Of a stretch of 64,000 nt of DNA, positions 12,834-26,379 are shown piece by piece. Each line of letters opens with the position of its first letter. Positions within the stretch are counted from its first letter, which is position 1. The stretch covers positions 213,868,373 through 213,932,372 of the forward strand of contig CP136061.1 in assembly GCA_032622095.1 (NCBI GenBank), written 5' to 3'. The notes below the pieces were generated by a model that was given only the letters and a program-made list of their open reading frames with translations, did not search any database and was not told the DNA's origin. Origin of the DNA: Siphonodentalium dalli. Taxonomy: Eukaryota; Mollusca; Scaphopoda; Gadilida; Siphonodentaliidae. A program made the position numbers and the translations under genes.

Positions 12834-14370
12834 TGAAATCATGTTATTAATATTATTACCACAGTTTTGGACATTTGACCCATTTGAGGATTTAGTGGAA
12901 TAATGAAGTACCGGTAGATTAAGAGAGAAATATTTTCAAGAACATTTAAGTTTGATATCATTTGACTTGTCAGCTGACACGGACTGACGGAGTCTCGAAA
13001 ATAGGACAGGGGAAACCCAGCATTGGAGACGCGTAACAACCAATGAGAGGTTGACAGCTAAAAGTATCAATGCATACTTACGCTTGATACAATAATTCAA
13101 TCGTATGGCGTGAATTCCAATCATAAAACCACTTTTGTGTCGAGGAAATCGGATACATCTTCCCATTATTTTCTTGAAATAAACACGCCATAATAATCGG
13201 AAGTTGAAGGGACGTAACTCTCAAGATAATAAACGAGATCTATAGTTTCCGGGCGGCGGGCCGATATTGAACTAGGCTTCTCATTATCGGCCCGCGGCCC
13301 GCTGTTTTGGTAACAATACGCTATTTGGAACGCCCCGAAAAACATTATCGATTCAATGGCCTAGACTAGAGAACGCCCTATAAAGTGGTAATAATAATCA
13401 GTAGATCTAAATCACCTGAACAAGAAAATGTCAAGCCAAAATTAGCTGCCTGCTATAAAGTGTTATTGATACATGTTCCAATACATTATCGATATATATA
13501 TATAGTCTATTCTTCTTCTTATCGTGTATATAGTAGAAATTTGCGTTTTTTTTTGTTGTGGTGAAAAGTGAAGTATTGCGTTTCCACGGCGACAGATGCA
13601 AAACGAGGACAAAACGAAACGATTTGATTGTGAAGATTCTACACTACAGAGATAATTTATAGTTTATTGTCTTGAATTTTATATGAATTATGAATATGGT
13701 GCAGTCCCAGAAATGTGTCAAGGCAATATTGCAACATGACATTGTCATTGTGGAATGCAACATTTTCCTAATTCCGAGTTATTTTAAGTCGTCTCACCTC
13801 GATCACAAATGTGTTCGATAAACACATTCTATTTTTAGACTGTTAACTACACACATGCTCTCAATTTGATTTTTGAAACATTTGCATGGCCATCATGCAA
13901 TAACAAACACAGTTCAAGTTTCGTTATCTGTTTTACCTACATGGATACAAAAAATACTTACCACTAAATCGTTGTTGCAGGTCCGCCGAGAGGGCGGAGA
14001 GGCCCCATTCAACCAATTTTCCGGAGACAAAATCGTCCGCCATGATCTATAAAATGTGAATCTGAAAGCGAGTCTCCAAATATATCACGTGCACCAATGA
14101 GATTAGCACGTTTTTTGCGGAACCCCCCAATTTCCACATCTCGTTCCTCCAATTAAGTACTATCTCCCGGGAGAGTTCAAATGAGTCTCAGTGAGATTTA
14201 AAACGACCCCTCGTGGCCACGCAAAACTATGGAATCAATCCTCCAATTAACTTACCCCTCGAATCTTAAACCCGCAATGTTTAGTGTGCACCCCAGGATA
14301 GGCAATTTGTTCCCCGTGAGAGACCAATTCAACCTACGGAATTCTCAACCTTCCAACATTGACCCCCGTG

Positions 14371-14605
14371 TATTTAGTGTGTGTTCCATGTCATGAACAT
14401 GGCTGTTTTTGTTTGGGACCCAAACACCTCGTTCATAGTTGCATTTTTCAATACTTGAATGCGTCTTTTTTTGTGTTACAGAATGCTCGTAGAAAGGTAG
14501 TTAAGATAGTTTTCGACCTATTTCGATACCGGGAACAATTCAAAAGCTAAAAATGTAATTTTTGATTTGGAGCGCAAACCGCCATGTGGCTTTAGTATAC
14601 TCACA
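14371..14605 (+). repeat. Dispersed repeat family C copy 1
   Basis: Holds gttccatgtc, tttgggacccaaacacc, acttgaatgcgtcttttt, acagaatgctcgtagaaagg and tcgacctattt, then cgccatgtggcttta. Relatives at 38497 and 39370. Confidence 0.75.
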
Positions 14606-16263
14606 GATCGATAGTTACCTTCCTAGGCCTTGAATGTATATTGGGCCAAAGAGTTACCTCCTGCATGCCAGTTCTTATTTCTCAAAATCGATGTTTTCGT
14701 GGGTTTTTAATTTCGCGGTTATTATCAACCACGAAAATTGGACCGCCACGAATAAATGTATTTTTACAGTACACAATTAGCATGCAGATAAATTAATGTG
14801 GGAATTGCTGTGGCAGTTACATAGTATACGTAACGTCGTTGACAGTGGGCTAGTCGTTGTTTACTCACAACTACGCTTAAGCAAATGCCTAAACAAATGA
14901 CGTCAATCCCGGCGACATGCATTGTTGCTCTACAAGTTGAAACTAAAAGTTTATAACTAGCGCAAAAAAAATAGATTCCTGGGATGGACTACATAGGATA
15001 TACGTGCGAGTCGAAGGTGGTGGCAGTTTCAACAGTATATTGTAAGCTAGGTAGAGAAAGTTATGGTTCCGAAGCGAAAAAGAAACTAGAAAAACTAGGT
15101 CAACGCGATGCTGTTAAGAATAGTGCCCTTATTAGTTTGCTAAACATCGATTTGAGCAAACGCTAGTGTTTGTATGAAACAGTCCAGAACAAATATTTAA
15201 ATACATTTTATATTGGTGGCGCTGTTGTTTGCAAAACGACATGGATAACCATCTAAATTATGGCTTGCTGGCAACTACCACAACACAGCCATTATTAAAA
15301 TAATTTACAATAAAAATGTTTTTGAATGTTTTATACACATTGTGGCTTTTCCTCGATTTGTTCATGAGTATGACATATTGGATAGAATAAGGTAACAGCC
15401 AGCACTTTATCTTAACAGTTAAACATGTGATTGTATACTTTGAAGTAAACTGAGTTTTATGTAAATAAGAGTCGGTCGATACATTGATAAAAACCAACAG
15501 TGTGTTGTGATGCGTTTATAGTTCACGTATTGTAAAGCGCTACATTCATCGACTAAACTCTGTGAAAGAAACTGAGAGGTTGAGTAATTGATCACATTTT
15601 AACTTTACAAACCAGCACCATAGCAAATTAGTAGGAACAACAAGTGCCATAGCAAATTCGCAGGACTTAACAACCAACCAGGGATGGTAACAGATGGGGA
15701 AGTGTGTCACGGGGACTCAAGTGATAAACAATGCAACGCCGTGCCCCGTGTAATTAAGTCGACAACACACAGGGATGCGGCACCGTTCAAATTAAATTAA
15801 CAACCATGCCAATGATAATACCCCAAGCAATGAGTTTCAGTCGGAGTCAACCCATTCGTTAAGCAAACCAATCACTCCTGCATTCCATGGCAGCTTACCA
15901 TCAGCGAATCCTTGAAAAAATAGATGAGTTCCATTGGGACGAGCTGGTACGCCCCGAAATACAATATATCCTTCAAACATTATAAGAGAATAGGGAAATT
16001 TGAGAAAGAGGTCCATGGGTTTGATTTGGGAAAAGGTCACTTAACTGGCAAATCTTGATACAGAATAGTAAATTTCTATCAAAATGTTCGAAAGAACAGA
16101 TGCTATTATACCAATCAACAATGGGGGGATGCTGATAATTATCGATGACGTACGGTGGTAGCAATAGTCTAAAGCACTGGACGAAACGGAGCTTTATTTG
16201 ATGCATTCATGCAACGATGGGAGAACATATCATTGGACGGACAAAAAGGACCAAGCGGCCGGG
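14606..16263. other. Mostly featureless DNA with a small foldback motif
   Basis: At about 14695-14770 tttcgtgggtttttaatttc and its rough mirror gaccgccacgaataaatg form a small inverted repeat like common invertebrate MITEs. No gene. Confidence 0.45.
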
Positions 16264-16267
16264 TTAA

Positions 16268-16657
16268 CCCTTTACCCAACAGAACGGCCCTGTGCCAATG
16301 CATTCTCTTATATATGCGAGTCGACCATAGGTCGCCTCGCATATATAAGAGAATGCATTGGCTTAACACATTAAAAATTATAAAATTGTTAAAGAATGTA
16401 AGAACAAATGGTAAAAAGTGTTAAACAAAATTTGTTTAGGCCAATGCATTCTCTTATATATGCGAGGCGACCTATGGTCGACTCGCATATATAAGAGAAT
16501 GCATTGGCACAGGGCATAACTGTAACCACCACAATGTGGTCAATGAGCCGGTTCCAATGATATCCATATTTGTATGGTTTTATTGAGACAGACCCAAGAT
16601 AATTTAGGCTGTTGCAGCTTTATTTGGCCGTTTTTGGCCGGTTTGTTGGGTAAAGGG
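16268..16657 (+). mobile_element. piggyBac-like MITE, copy 1, with two long hairpins
   Basis: TTAA at 16264-16267 and 16658-16661 flanks ends CCCTTTACCCAACA and TGTTGGGTAAAGGG. TTAA targets and CCC-starting ends are piggyBac hallmarks. Inside are two hairpins with perfect 26-bp arms starting CCAATGCATTCTCTTATATA; the 15-base loop of the second is the reverse complement of the loop of the first. No ORF. Confidence 0.88.
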
Positions 16658-17082
16658 TTAAAGGATGCATTCAATCAAAGCCTGAAAAAACACACTTCAA
16701 TTTTGAGACCGCGGGGACATGTTCATTTGTGGTTGTCATGGTGCGGCTAACAATAAATAGTGCTCTATATAATTTGCTCAGGTGGAGTTCGGCGAACACC
16801 TCATAAAAGGGTGGTGCTCATACCATAAATTGGATTTCGCTGTGACGGACTCGTTTAAGCACTTGGCCCTAAATTCGTAATGTGTTCACGATCTAATTGT
16901 CGCTCACACATCTTTCAAGATTGCAAAATTGAGATGGAGTTTAATGAAACGTCAGCCTCAATTCACGGTCATCATTCCATTAAAATACAAAGAACCATGT
17001 GTCACTCGTCAAGTGGAGGCTTCATTTTAATTTCTAAGACTTCCACCAATTTTCCTGGAATTCTTAATTTAAAAGTGATGCG

Positions 17083-17210
17083 AAACACTCCGGTATGGTC
17101 AAATATAAATTGAGAATAATCTTGCCCAAAGTGGTTATATTTTTTACGAATATTAATCCAAATTGACAACACACACACCGTCATTCTTATATATTAATGC
17201 ATGATGTTCT
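17083..17210 (+). repeat. Dispersed repeat family B copy
   Basis: Shortened copy: gcgaaacactccggtatggt, gagaataatcttgcc, caaattgacaacacacac. Confidence 0.7.
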
Positions 17211-19140
17211 GTCTTATTTAGCACCATTTTTACTAAGCCTTGAAACGCATAATCTCCTCATACCCGAAAGATTAACAACCATGACACCTGCGATATCAAA
17301 GCTTGAAAGACTAGCCAAATTGTTACAGGAAAGTGGTAGTATTCTGTTTTCTGATGATAGTCGCCAAAATGTTATGGCCGAATTTTGAGCGTAATGACAA
17401 AAACAATTATGAAGGGTGGAAAATCCGGGCTGACAGAGAACCCGAATATGAGCTTTCTGACCAGAGAATGACTTAAAGGCACGCGAGGCCTTAATTGTCG
17501 AAAATATTCATATTTGTTCCAAGCACCGTAAACAGAAAAACATTAAAACGCATACATGCAGTTTCGTTCATATATACCATGACCATCGCGTAAACATCAT
17601 GTTATCATAAAGACATACTATATTTTACCTAAGCAAGAGCCTGATTGTGTTAAACTGGCTAATCACACACCTATGGCAGAAACGCTCTTTATTAGTTCCA
17701 TATCAGGAATTCGGCAACAAAGAACGCTCTTTATGTTTACCATCATAATATAAACAAACACCAGAAAAGTAACTTTTATGCTCTTGTTTACATAACAATA
17801 GTCAAACATGTGACAATAACATACTGTTGATGCGGTATTTCTTATTTGTATACGGACAAAGTCTGTCTACATTATGATGTTCTTTCTGTTTGTGGCGGTT
17901 TTTGGCGGGTGGAACTAGTTTCACAGCATACCCACCACCATGGCCAACCGTACCTTTAAATAGTCAAAATCTACAAATTTAGCTTCTTCGCAGCCCGAAC
18001 AAATTATTGTCAAGTCGGATTTCCGAGTTTAGTATGATCGGTATATCTTCTTTAGATCATGTCACGAATCTCTAATTTGACTATACGCACATAGAGAGCA
18101 CACTCCACCAGTTCAAAAGATTGGAACGTTTTGATCTTCTGACGGGGAAGTTTATAACAATGCAGATAATATATGTATTAGTAATATATTTTAGTTTATG
18201 TATATCATATTAAGTCAATATCCCAGCTCAATAATTCATGATTTATGTGACTTTGGTGAGCCAATTTTGCTTTGCGTCGCTTACAATTGGACTTTTCGCA
18301 CGGTTAATTAATTCAACATTAATTGCGACATCGGCTCACATCATGCAATCTCGAGCTGGGATCATACCTTCATGTGAAATAGATTATATCAAGGAACAAA
18401 TACATAAATAAAGTTCATAGGGTTCGAACTGGTAGAACATGAACTCTGCGAACGTAAGCCGAGTAGATACTCATGTCATGATCTATGTTTCCTTATACCG
18501 AGATGTGAGACAAGACCACTTGTGAATTGGGTCTAATTTATGTGTCAATGATATACTGGTAACATCCTATCTCTATATGTCAAGAAACCGAACATCATAA
18601 TTTATAGAGCTGCTTTGAACGATCTTCCGGACTAATGGAACCATCAGAATGTATTCGCTTTAATTACCAATTCTCACGGATGACGTTTGTCTCTGACAAA
18701 GTGACTTTTGAATAATGTCGCGGCTTTACACGAGCAAGCAGTTTATTATCAAGAGAAATTAAAATTGAATCGATAGAACAAGATTGTGCAATATCACAGA
18801 AAACAGCTTCCTCTTAGATCACTCAGTATTAGGATTACTGACAATGTCCGATCCCAATATGTTGGATTCCCGATCACGTTCTATCGACCCTTTTCATGTT
18901 GGACAACGATGAGTTCGATATATGATAGCATAGAGCCGTATCTGATGTTAAAAACCCACTGTCTGCTATAATAGCTGACACAACACGGCATTTAATTTGA
19001 TTGCGGACGCAAACCATGAGGTATTGAAACCTATTTGGAGACATGAGGAAAATGGGAAGCCCCGAATTTGAAACACAACTATAAATTTTAAAGTTCCATT
19101 TATGTAACCAAACTCCATGCAGGGTTTACCTCCCTTAGTG
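17211..19140. other. No feature recognised
   Basis: AT-rich. Scattered aacgctctttat phrases (17683, 17722) recur at 26714, 38449 and 39603 and, inverted, at 7538 and 29710, hinting at one more low-copy repeat. Confidence 0.45.
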
Positions 19141-19148
19141 ACTCGGTA

Positions 19149-19520
19149 CAGGGGCGCCGGAAGCATCCAAGGGCAGGGGGGGCGGAGCCCACAAAAAGGG
19201 CACTTTTCCGCAAAAAATGGCATTTTCTCCGCAAACTCGGGAAAATAACCATAAATTCATTGTGGCAAAAATCCCTATTTTAATGGTATGTGTCGGTTTT
19301 TATGGCGGTTTTGTGATAAAATTGACAAAAAATTAATATTCCTTGTGAAATTTGTGGTATTTGGACCAAAAAAGTCACATTTTGCTATAAAAACACGAGA
19401 TTAAACACACAAAAAGCATTTTCTGTCTCCAGAAAAAGGGCAAGTTCTGCCCCCGCTCACCCCCTTGGTCAAGGGCAGGGGGTCAGCTGCCCCCTCTGCC
19501 CCCCTCTTCCGGCGCCCCTG
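19149..19520 (+). mobile_element. hAT-type MITE with perfect ends
   Basis: Begins CAGGGGCGCCGGAAG and ends with its exact complement CTTCCGGCGCCCCTG. An exact 8-bp duplication ACTCGGTA lies at 19141-19148 and 19521-19528. It is 372 bp, has no ORF of note, and carries inverted GGGGGC-rich subterminal blocks (caagggcaggggg on both sides). The intact TSD suggests fairly recent movement. Confidence 0.92.
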
Positions 19521-20007
19521 ACTCGGTAAGACCGCTGCTACCGGCGACATTTCACCCACATTTGGTGGACTTCGGCGATATTAAAATATATACCAAGCGA
19601 GCATAGCAAAATGCTGCCCTTATTAAGCACACAAAATATCGAACACAATTTGTATGGTTTCGTACCTTCAGTTTGGAAAGTCCCACCAGAACCAAAGAAC
19701 TATATTTCGAACGGTGTGATTTGGTTCTTAAATTATTTTATCATAACAAAAGTCTAAACGCACACGGACGACAACGTCCCGACAACACGCATGGCAAGTC
19801 ACACACAAGAGTTCTAATTTGCAAATTTATGATGAGTTGCTTGCGAAAATCGTCAACAAAACTACCGCCCTGATCCTCCATTCTGTCATTAAGTTTTTAG
19901 TGCGGGAATTGTTCTCAAAGCACATAGGAAATTTGACTCTGGTGCGATCGGTTTTCGTCATTTTGTTTGGAAAATCCCGCGCTAAATATAGAAACGTGTT
20001 ACTAATT

Positions 20008-20296
20008 ATAGCATACTAGCCGATGTGCCCGACTTCGTCCAGACTATTTAGGATTTTTTGTGATCGCTTCCGTCTGGGCAGAATATACAGCGTCTGGACA
20101 AACATTCAGAATCATGCTTATATGAACGTATATGAGCGAGGTCAAGGTCAAGAACACGGTCGCACGTAAAACTGGAACAGCCCATATTGTTCCCGGGATC
20201 AAAGTATGCATACATACCAAATTTGAGTCAGATCGGTTCAACAGTTTTCGAGTCTATAAGACACATACACACAGCAGTTCCAAAATATATAATAGA
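20008..20296 (+). repeat. Composite repeat, GACTAG-junction type
   Basis: Opens ACTAGCCGATGTGCCCGACT with the small GC hairpin. Ends ttccaaaatatataatagactag, directly abutting the next unit. Confidence 0.7.
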
Positions 20297-20796
20297 CTAG
20301 CAGGTGGACCCGACTTCGTCCGGGCTGTTTCCCCTCTGCTTTTCGGTGAATTGCGCGATTTGACCTTGAATTGTCCATTTTGAAGGTCAAGGTCAGCTGG
20401 TGTCACGATTTGACCCGTCCAAAACACTGCCCGGACAAAAGTACCTGACAAAAGTACCCGTCGAAATCCATCCGGTTTTACCCGATTTGACCTCGAATTG
20501 ATAACTTTGAAGGTCAAGGTCAGGTCGGGGTCACGACTCGACCCGTCCAACACACTCAGTGGACAAAAGTAACCATACGTATCAAATTTGGTCGAAATGC
20601 CATCAAAATTCGCGATTTGACCTTGAATTGACCCGAGTTCAAGGTCAAGGTCACATCGCACGGGTAAATGATGAATATGCTCACGACACTCCCCATACGA
20701 AAGTACCCCCATATACCAAGTTTCTTAGAAATCGGCTCGGCCGTTTTCGAGTCTATCGCGAACACACACAGATTTCCCAAAATATATAATAGACTA
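20291..20796 (+). repeat. Composite repeat with ggtcaaggtca units
   Basis: Opens GACTAGCAGGTGGACCCGAC and matches 1434-2166 phrase by phrase with fewer units. Ends caaaatatataatagactag. The 152-codon reverse ORF here is repeat-derived. Confidence 0.75.
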
Positions 20797-21200
20797 GCAG
20801 GTTAGCCCGCCACCGGCGGCTTGTCCGAAACATTGTTTATATTTTTTTTTAATTTTTAGCTCCACGCGTTTCAATAAGAAAAAATTGTACCCGGTAGCTC
20901 CACCCGTTTCCGAGATCTGGTCTGCGCATGCGCGAAGCTGGCTTCGCACGGACTCGGCGACCCGATCAAATTTGTACCCGGCCCAAGATACATTCACATA
21001 GCAAATTTCAAGTCGATAGCTCCACCCGTTTCCGATATCTCGTCTGCGCATGCGCTGCACGGGCGTCGCATGGGCTCGGCGACCCGATAAAATTTGTACC
21101 CGGCGCAAGATACATTCACATTGCAATTTTCAAGTCGATAGCTCCACCCGTTTCCGAGATCTGCCTTTTTAATCGAGATAAATGCATTTCGTACCCGTCC
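20791..21200 (+). repeat. Composite repeat with 122-bp units
   Basis: Opens GACTAGCAGGTTAGCCCGCC with a GC hairpin (CCGCCACCGGCGG), then about two and a half CGATAGCTCCACCCGTTTCC units. Confidence 0.75.
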
Positions 21201-21204
21201 TAAT

Positions 21205-21935
21205 GTACTATTTCGAGCGATAACAATTGTCAGACTCCCATCGTGAACCTCAACACGAAGTAAACACGTGTTTCGAGCGATAACATTGCATTGAAGTCAG
21301 ACTCCCATCGTGGACCCCCAAGACGACGTAAACACGTGTTTGTTCCCGTATAACTCTGGAGACTCTGACTTCATATATATATATAATGACGTTATTAACC
21401 CCGGCCGTGCCGTTTGAGCTGATTTTAATGACTGGGAGTGGAGTACGGGTGCTCGGAGCTTCTGGAAAACGCGTGGACGACATCGTACGTGGTATTTTAA
21501 CTCTAGATGGGAAGTTTGAGCTCAATCTGTCCAGCCGTTGTACTATTTCGAGCGATAACAATTGTCAGACTCCCATCGTGAACCTCAACACGAAGTAAAC
21601 ACGTGTTTCGAGCGATAACATTGCATTGAAGTCAGACTCCCATCGTGGACCCCCAAGACGACGTAAACACGTGTTTGTTCCGGTATAACTCTGGAGACTC
21701 TGACTTCATATATATATATAATGACGTTATTAACCCCGGCCGTGCCGTTTGAGCTGATTTTGATGAATGGGAGTGGAGAACGGGTGCTCTGAGCTTTTCT
21801 AAACCGCGACCACTTTCGTGTCGGTGGGATTTGACACTTACATAGGAAATTTGATCTCAATCTGTACACGCGTTTTGGATTCTATGAAGTACACACATAC
21901 ACACATACGAAGTCTCAAAATATATAGTATAGACT
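21205..21935 (+). repeat. 335-bp tandem duplication
   Basis: The unit gtactatttcgagcgataac to ctcaatctgt starts at 21205 and again at 21540, with few differences. Includes tatatatatataatgacgtt and ttaaccccggccgtgccgtt. Ends tcaaaatatatagtatagactag. A diverged third relative lies at 26380-26955. Confidence 0.85.
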
Positions 21936-22500
21936 AGCAGGTTAGCCCGCCACTGGCGGCAATCGTCAGAAACATGACAATTTTAAATTTTTTTAATTAA
22001 TTTAATTTTTTGTTTTTCAATGAGTTAATGATGAGCCCGACGTTGTCCGGGCTATTCAAAAACCAAATTTCAAGTCGATAGCTGGACCCGTTTCCGAGAT
22101 CTGGTCTGCGCATGCGCGAAGCTGGCGTCGCACGGGCTCGGCGACCCGATAAAATTCGTATCCGGGGCAAGATACATTCACATACCAAATTTCAAGTCGA
22201 TAGCTCCACCCGTTTCCGAGATCTGGTCTGCGCATGCGCGAAACTGGCGTCGCACGGACTCGGCGACCCGATAAAATTCGTATCCGGGGCAAGATACATT
22301 GACATACCAAATTTTAAGTCGATAGCTCCACCCGTTTCCGATATCTCGTCTGCGCATGCGCTGCACGGGCGTCGCACGGGCTCGCCAATACGACAGCGAC
22401 GACCACCTGGTCAAACTACATTCACGTACCAAGTTTCGTCCCGATCGGTCGAGGTGTTGGTATCTGATGCAAAAGACGAAATTGTGAGTGTTGGTCAATA
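21929..22500 (+). repeat. Composite repeat with 122-bp units
   Basis: Opens GACTAGCAGGTTAGCCCGCC, then GATGAGCCCGACGTTGTCCG and three 122-bp units (phase points 22148, 22270 and the next). Almost the same as 2161-2630. Confidence 0.75.
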
Positions 22501-23310
22501 GTCCCTGCAAAGTTAAAGTGATGTGAAACGTAAATTGAACCTCACAATTGAGTTCCCTGCGTCATTTTGTGGGAAGAGTGAATAAAATAACTCAGATACA
22601 CGAAATCCCCCATTCTGAAGTCAGTTTGTACACATTATACGGCCATTCGGCTAACTATTTATATTTCATCAATCGTCCCGATTAATCTCGCCATAATAAC
22701 ACGAAAAAACAAACCGAATCGTTGTCTTGTGCAGTCACGGAAATGCCCGAGCACGTCCGACTCGATTGGGATTGAATCGGGTTTCGTTCTCACTTCTCAG
22801 AAATGGCTTCTAGGGAGGATGACCGTTCGCTGGAATAGCGTCACATCAGAATATTAAAGCGAAAAACTAATTGACATCGCAATCGGGTAGTCGATTCGAC
22901 AGGGAAGGGATAGAAAGGGAATTGTTGCGTGAAATCACAAACGGAAGAACATTGGCCGAGTTAGTGGCAAAGATTATAATCGAACAGTGATCGAGAGGTA
23001 ATAATTCCAAAATGTTACTATTTATAGAAAATTGTAAGCGCATTGACAGAATTTGTACATCAATCTGGCCTGGCCGCAAGCACAGTACCGTGCAGAAAGA
23101 GTTGTCTTACTTTTATAAGTCAAAACTATTTAATTACATTATACCTGTACAATAGTACAATAATTGGTATTCAATATGCCAATACTGACCATTTGTTAGC
23201 TCATTGGCCATGAACTATTTTTAAGGGCAAATTCTGTTGTCAAGCTTTAGTCAGCACTATTCATTCTGATAGATGATAACTATAATGGAAGGCCTTTTTC
23301 ACATGTATTA
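22501..23310. other. No feature recognised
   Basis: Mixed-composition DNA without an ORF or repeat I can name. Confidence 0.5.
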
Positions 23311-25345
23311 GCTAATTGCACTTTAGCGTAAGTGAATTACACGTAAGCGTAATGTATTACACTCAGCCTCAGGTGTAATGCACACATATAAAGCGTAATT
23401 CACTAACGCTTAACCGTATGATGTAGATAAAGAATTACTCCTATGAGTAATAGAATTATGACTAGTGTGCTTAAGCGTAATTGATTTAAGTGTGCTTAAG
23501 TGTAATTGATTTACGCTTAAGCGTAATTGATTTACGCTTAAGCTCACTGGTCATTCATTTTCATTGATAGGTTAATTACACTTAATCGTAAATGAATTAT
23601 GCTTAGGCGATTATACGAGAAGCCGTTTTCACATTTATTCTGATTCTGCTTAATCGCAAATCATTTACGCTTAAGTGTGAATCATTTGCACTTAAGAGCA
23701 AATCATTTATACTTAAATCCAAATCATATGCGCTTTAGCGGAAATAGTATGGGAGGCCTTTTTCACATTTATTATTTATTTGCGCTTAAGCGCAAATATT
23801 TGTGCTTAAGCGTGAATCATTTGCGCTAAAGGCAAATATGTGTCTATCAATTTATTTGCGCTTAAGCGCAAATACCTAACACCCCCTTACATCCCTCTGA
23901 TGTGAATGATTGAGTCCATCTCATATTATATTATCATGGGCCCATATATATAGTAGTAGCCCCGTACAGACTGGAAAGTTGAAAAAAGAAATCCATATGC
24001 ATATCAGCATCTCTGTCCCTGGTGTCCCAAGAATTGGTGCCTCACTCCCAGAGCTCATGTATATTTTATTATCTCCTGCACAGATATTATATACAATTTC
24101 CATGGCCATAAATAGGGAATTAGGGGTTACTGGGTTTGCTTCCCTCATATGGTGTGCTCATTGACTTGAAGTAGGGAAAAACCCCTATTTTCATAATATC
24201 AGCATCCTTGTCCCCAAGAATTTGTGTCTCCATCCCAGAGATATACTATATTTTATAAAAGAGACATATCCTACACAGATCTATATCATTTCCATGGTCA
24301 TAAAACAGATCTTGGGGTTTCTGGGGGATTGTTTCCTTCATATGGTGGGGCTATATCAACTTTAGTGATGTGTTTAGGCCTGTGCCATGTAAACTTAATT
24401 CAGGGGAGATCAATGCATATTGATTTTTATTTGCGCTTAAGTGCAAATGATTTGCGCTTAAGCGCAAATATGATCTATTTATTAAGCGCAAATGATAGAG
24501 GTTATTTGCGCTTAAGCGTAAATAAATAATAAATGTGAAAAGGGCCTCCCATAAAATAGATCACATTTATGGCAATTTTATGCTCAAGCGCAATTATATT
24601 ATTAGACACATATTTTTTGCGCTTGAGCGCAATTGATTTACACTAATAAATAATATATTTGAAAAGGCTGTCTCCCATGCGATTCCCTCTAAACTCAAAT
24701 TTACTCTGGCAATAAGACATCAATCAAACATCGGTTTAGACTCCCCCATATACTATGAGATGGACTCAATTATTCAGACAGAGGAAATCAGTTGGAGTTC
24801 AAATAGGTATTTGCTTAAGCATTATTCATTTTAATTATGCTTAAGTGTAAATGAGTTCCGCGCTTAAGCGTAAATGAAGTACGCTTAAACGTAATTCATA
24901 TACACTCTCATTGAACTCCCCTCACGCTGAAATGGATGCAGCCGCATTACTAATGCCAGTAACCTACATCAGGTTATACCAATATACATGAGGTATATGG
25001 GGAGCCAAGCGATATAATTGAGCTTAAGCGATATAATAAGGGAAGAGATAATTGCGATTAAGTTCAATAAGGAAATATCTAATTGCGCTTAGCAAAATAA
25101 GGAATATCTTATTGCACTTAAGCACAAAAAGGAATATTCTTATTGCACTTAAGTGTAATTAGAGATTCCTTGATTGGGGGGGGGGGCTTTAGCTCAATTA
25201 TTTATTAAATGTTAATTTGGCTTCCTCCCATAGAGGTGAGATAGCTGATGAACCCAATTACACTTAAATGTAATTCAAATGTATTACGCTTATCGTAAGT
25301 TGATTATGCTTAAGCGTAAATAATTTACGCTTAAGTGTAATTAGC
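23311..25345. mobile_element. Inverted-repeat element saturated with CGCTTAAGCG palindromes
   Basis: GCTAATTGCACTTTAGCG at the left and the inverse of AATTAGC at the right, both next to TA, bound a 2.03-kb region. About 20 exact CTTAAG cores, most as TTTGCGCTTAAGCGCAAAT or TTACGCTTAAGCGTAA, plus many one-off variants, lie in both halves. Longer inverse pairs, such as GGGAGGCCTTTTTCACATTT near 23750 and its mirror near 24540, show a nested inverted layout. No ORF of note. The TA-flank assignment to Tc1/mariner is tentative. Confidence 0.65.
24002..24352 (+). repeat. Two diverged units in the centre of the CTTAAG element
   Basis: A stretch with atcagcatc, tcccaagaatt, atttccatgg and catatggtg in order occurs at about 24002-24155 and again at about 24196-24352. 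Confidence 0.65.
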
Positions 25346-26379
25346 TACTATAAAGTGAATCTGGGATAAGGGGAGTACTCTAAGCTGTTCTTTCGACCAG
25401 CTGTTTCTACCAATTAAAAATAATTCTCATTTATTTTGAAACTAATGAAAGACAACGGTATAATTTTTTACTGGTAATATTCATTATAAACTTGTACAAA
25501 TCTGAAAACAAACAAATTTTAATATTTAAGAAATTTAGAGTTCCCTCTCTTACAGCAGCGACCACTATGCCAGGAAGACCAATCGATCTAGTTCAGACCG
25601 ATTGGGCTATTATAATAATTTATAGATCGATCGGTGGTTCACTTTCTGCATTTAAAATATTGCTAATAATTTCCATTTACAGAAGTCAATAATGACATTG
25701 CAGATAACTTCATCTTAAATTCGACCAAATATGTTGACGTTTGATAAGAAACGCAGGAATTCCCCGATTTGTTTATTTTCAATCGATGAGAAGCATGACC
25801 ACCTGGATCAGTTCGGAGGTGTGCCAATCGTATTTTGCATGCTGTGAATACCCATTCACGCATAAATTTGCAAACAATCCATATATAACATATACACAGT
25901 GTGTACACTTTGTTAGTTGCCAATTAATTCTCGATATTTCAATTAGAAAACATGAGATATCGATGCAAAAATCAAGACATTATCTAGTTTGTGTTTTGTT
26001 GAATCTACTTTCGGTTATCGACATGCCGGCTATTGTTTTGGCTGTTCTGTCAACCGTGCGTGCCAGCCGATCGTCGTTTTTCGGGCGGTTCCGATTTCTT
26101 CCGAATATAATTCCCTGACCTCCACGCGATGATTCGCGCCGAAAATGTGGTTGTATCTGAGAAGATTTCTTACTCTGACCGCAGTTTTCAACAATTTAAT
26201 ACGGGGCGAATACCGCATCAATAATATGCAACCTTGGGGTTTTATTTCTAGTTTTTTATGACCTTTCTTATGGTATATCGGATACAGTTCTGTCTGACAT
26301 GAAATATATACCCACCGGGAGTGAAGCTAATGACTTTAATCCCGTCGTGAACCCCATCCTCACAAAGAGCGGACAGTCA
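25346..26379. other. No feature recognised
   Basis: A 125-codon plus-strand open stretch at 25741-26118 has no recognisable domain and low coding character. Confidence 0.45.

Noticed and set aside
20254-20712. 152-codon reverse ORF
   Set aside because: Lies wholly inside the ggtcaaggtca repeat and has its repetitive peptide pattern.
22112-22510. Overlapping ORFs of 110-129 codons on both strands
   Set aside because: They are readings of the 122-bp repeat; similar proteins appear in every copy and on both strands, so they are not genes.
25741-26118. 125-codon plus-strand ORF
   Set aside because: No domain, no start context, no homology I recognise; chance is enough in AT-rich DNA.
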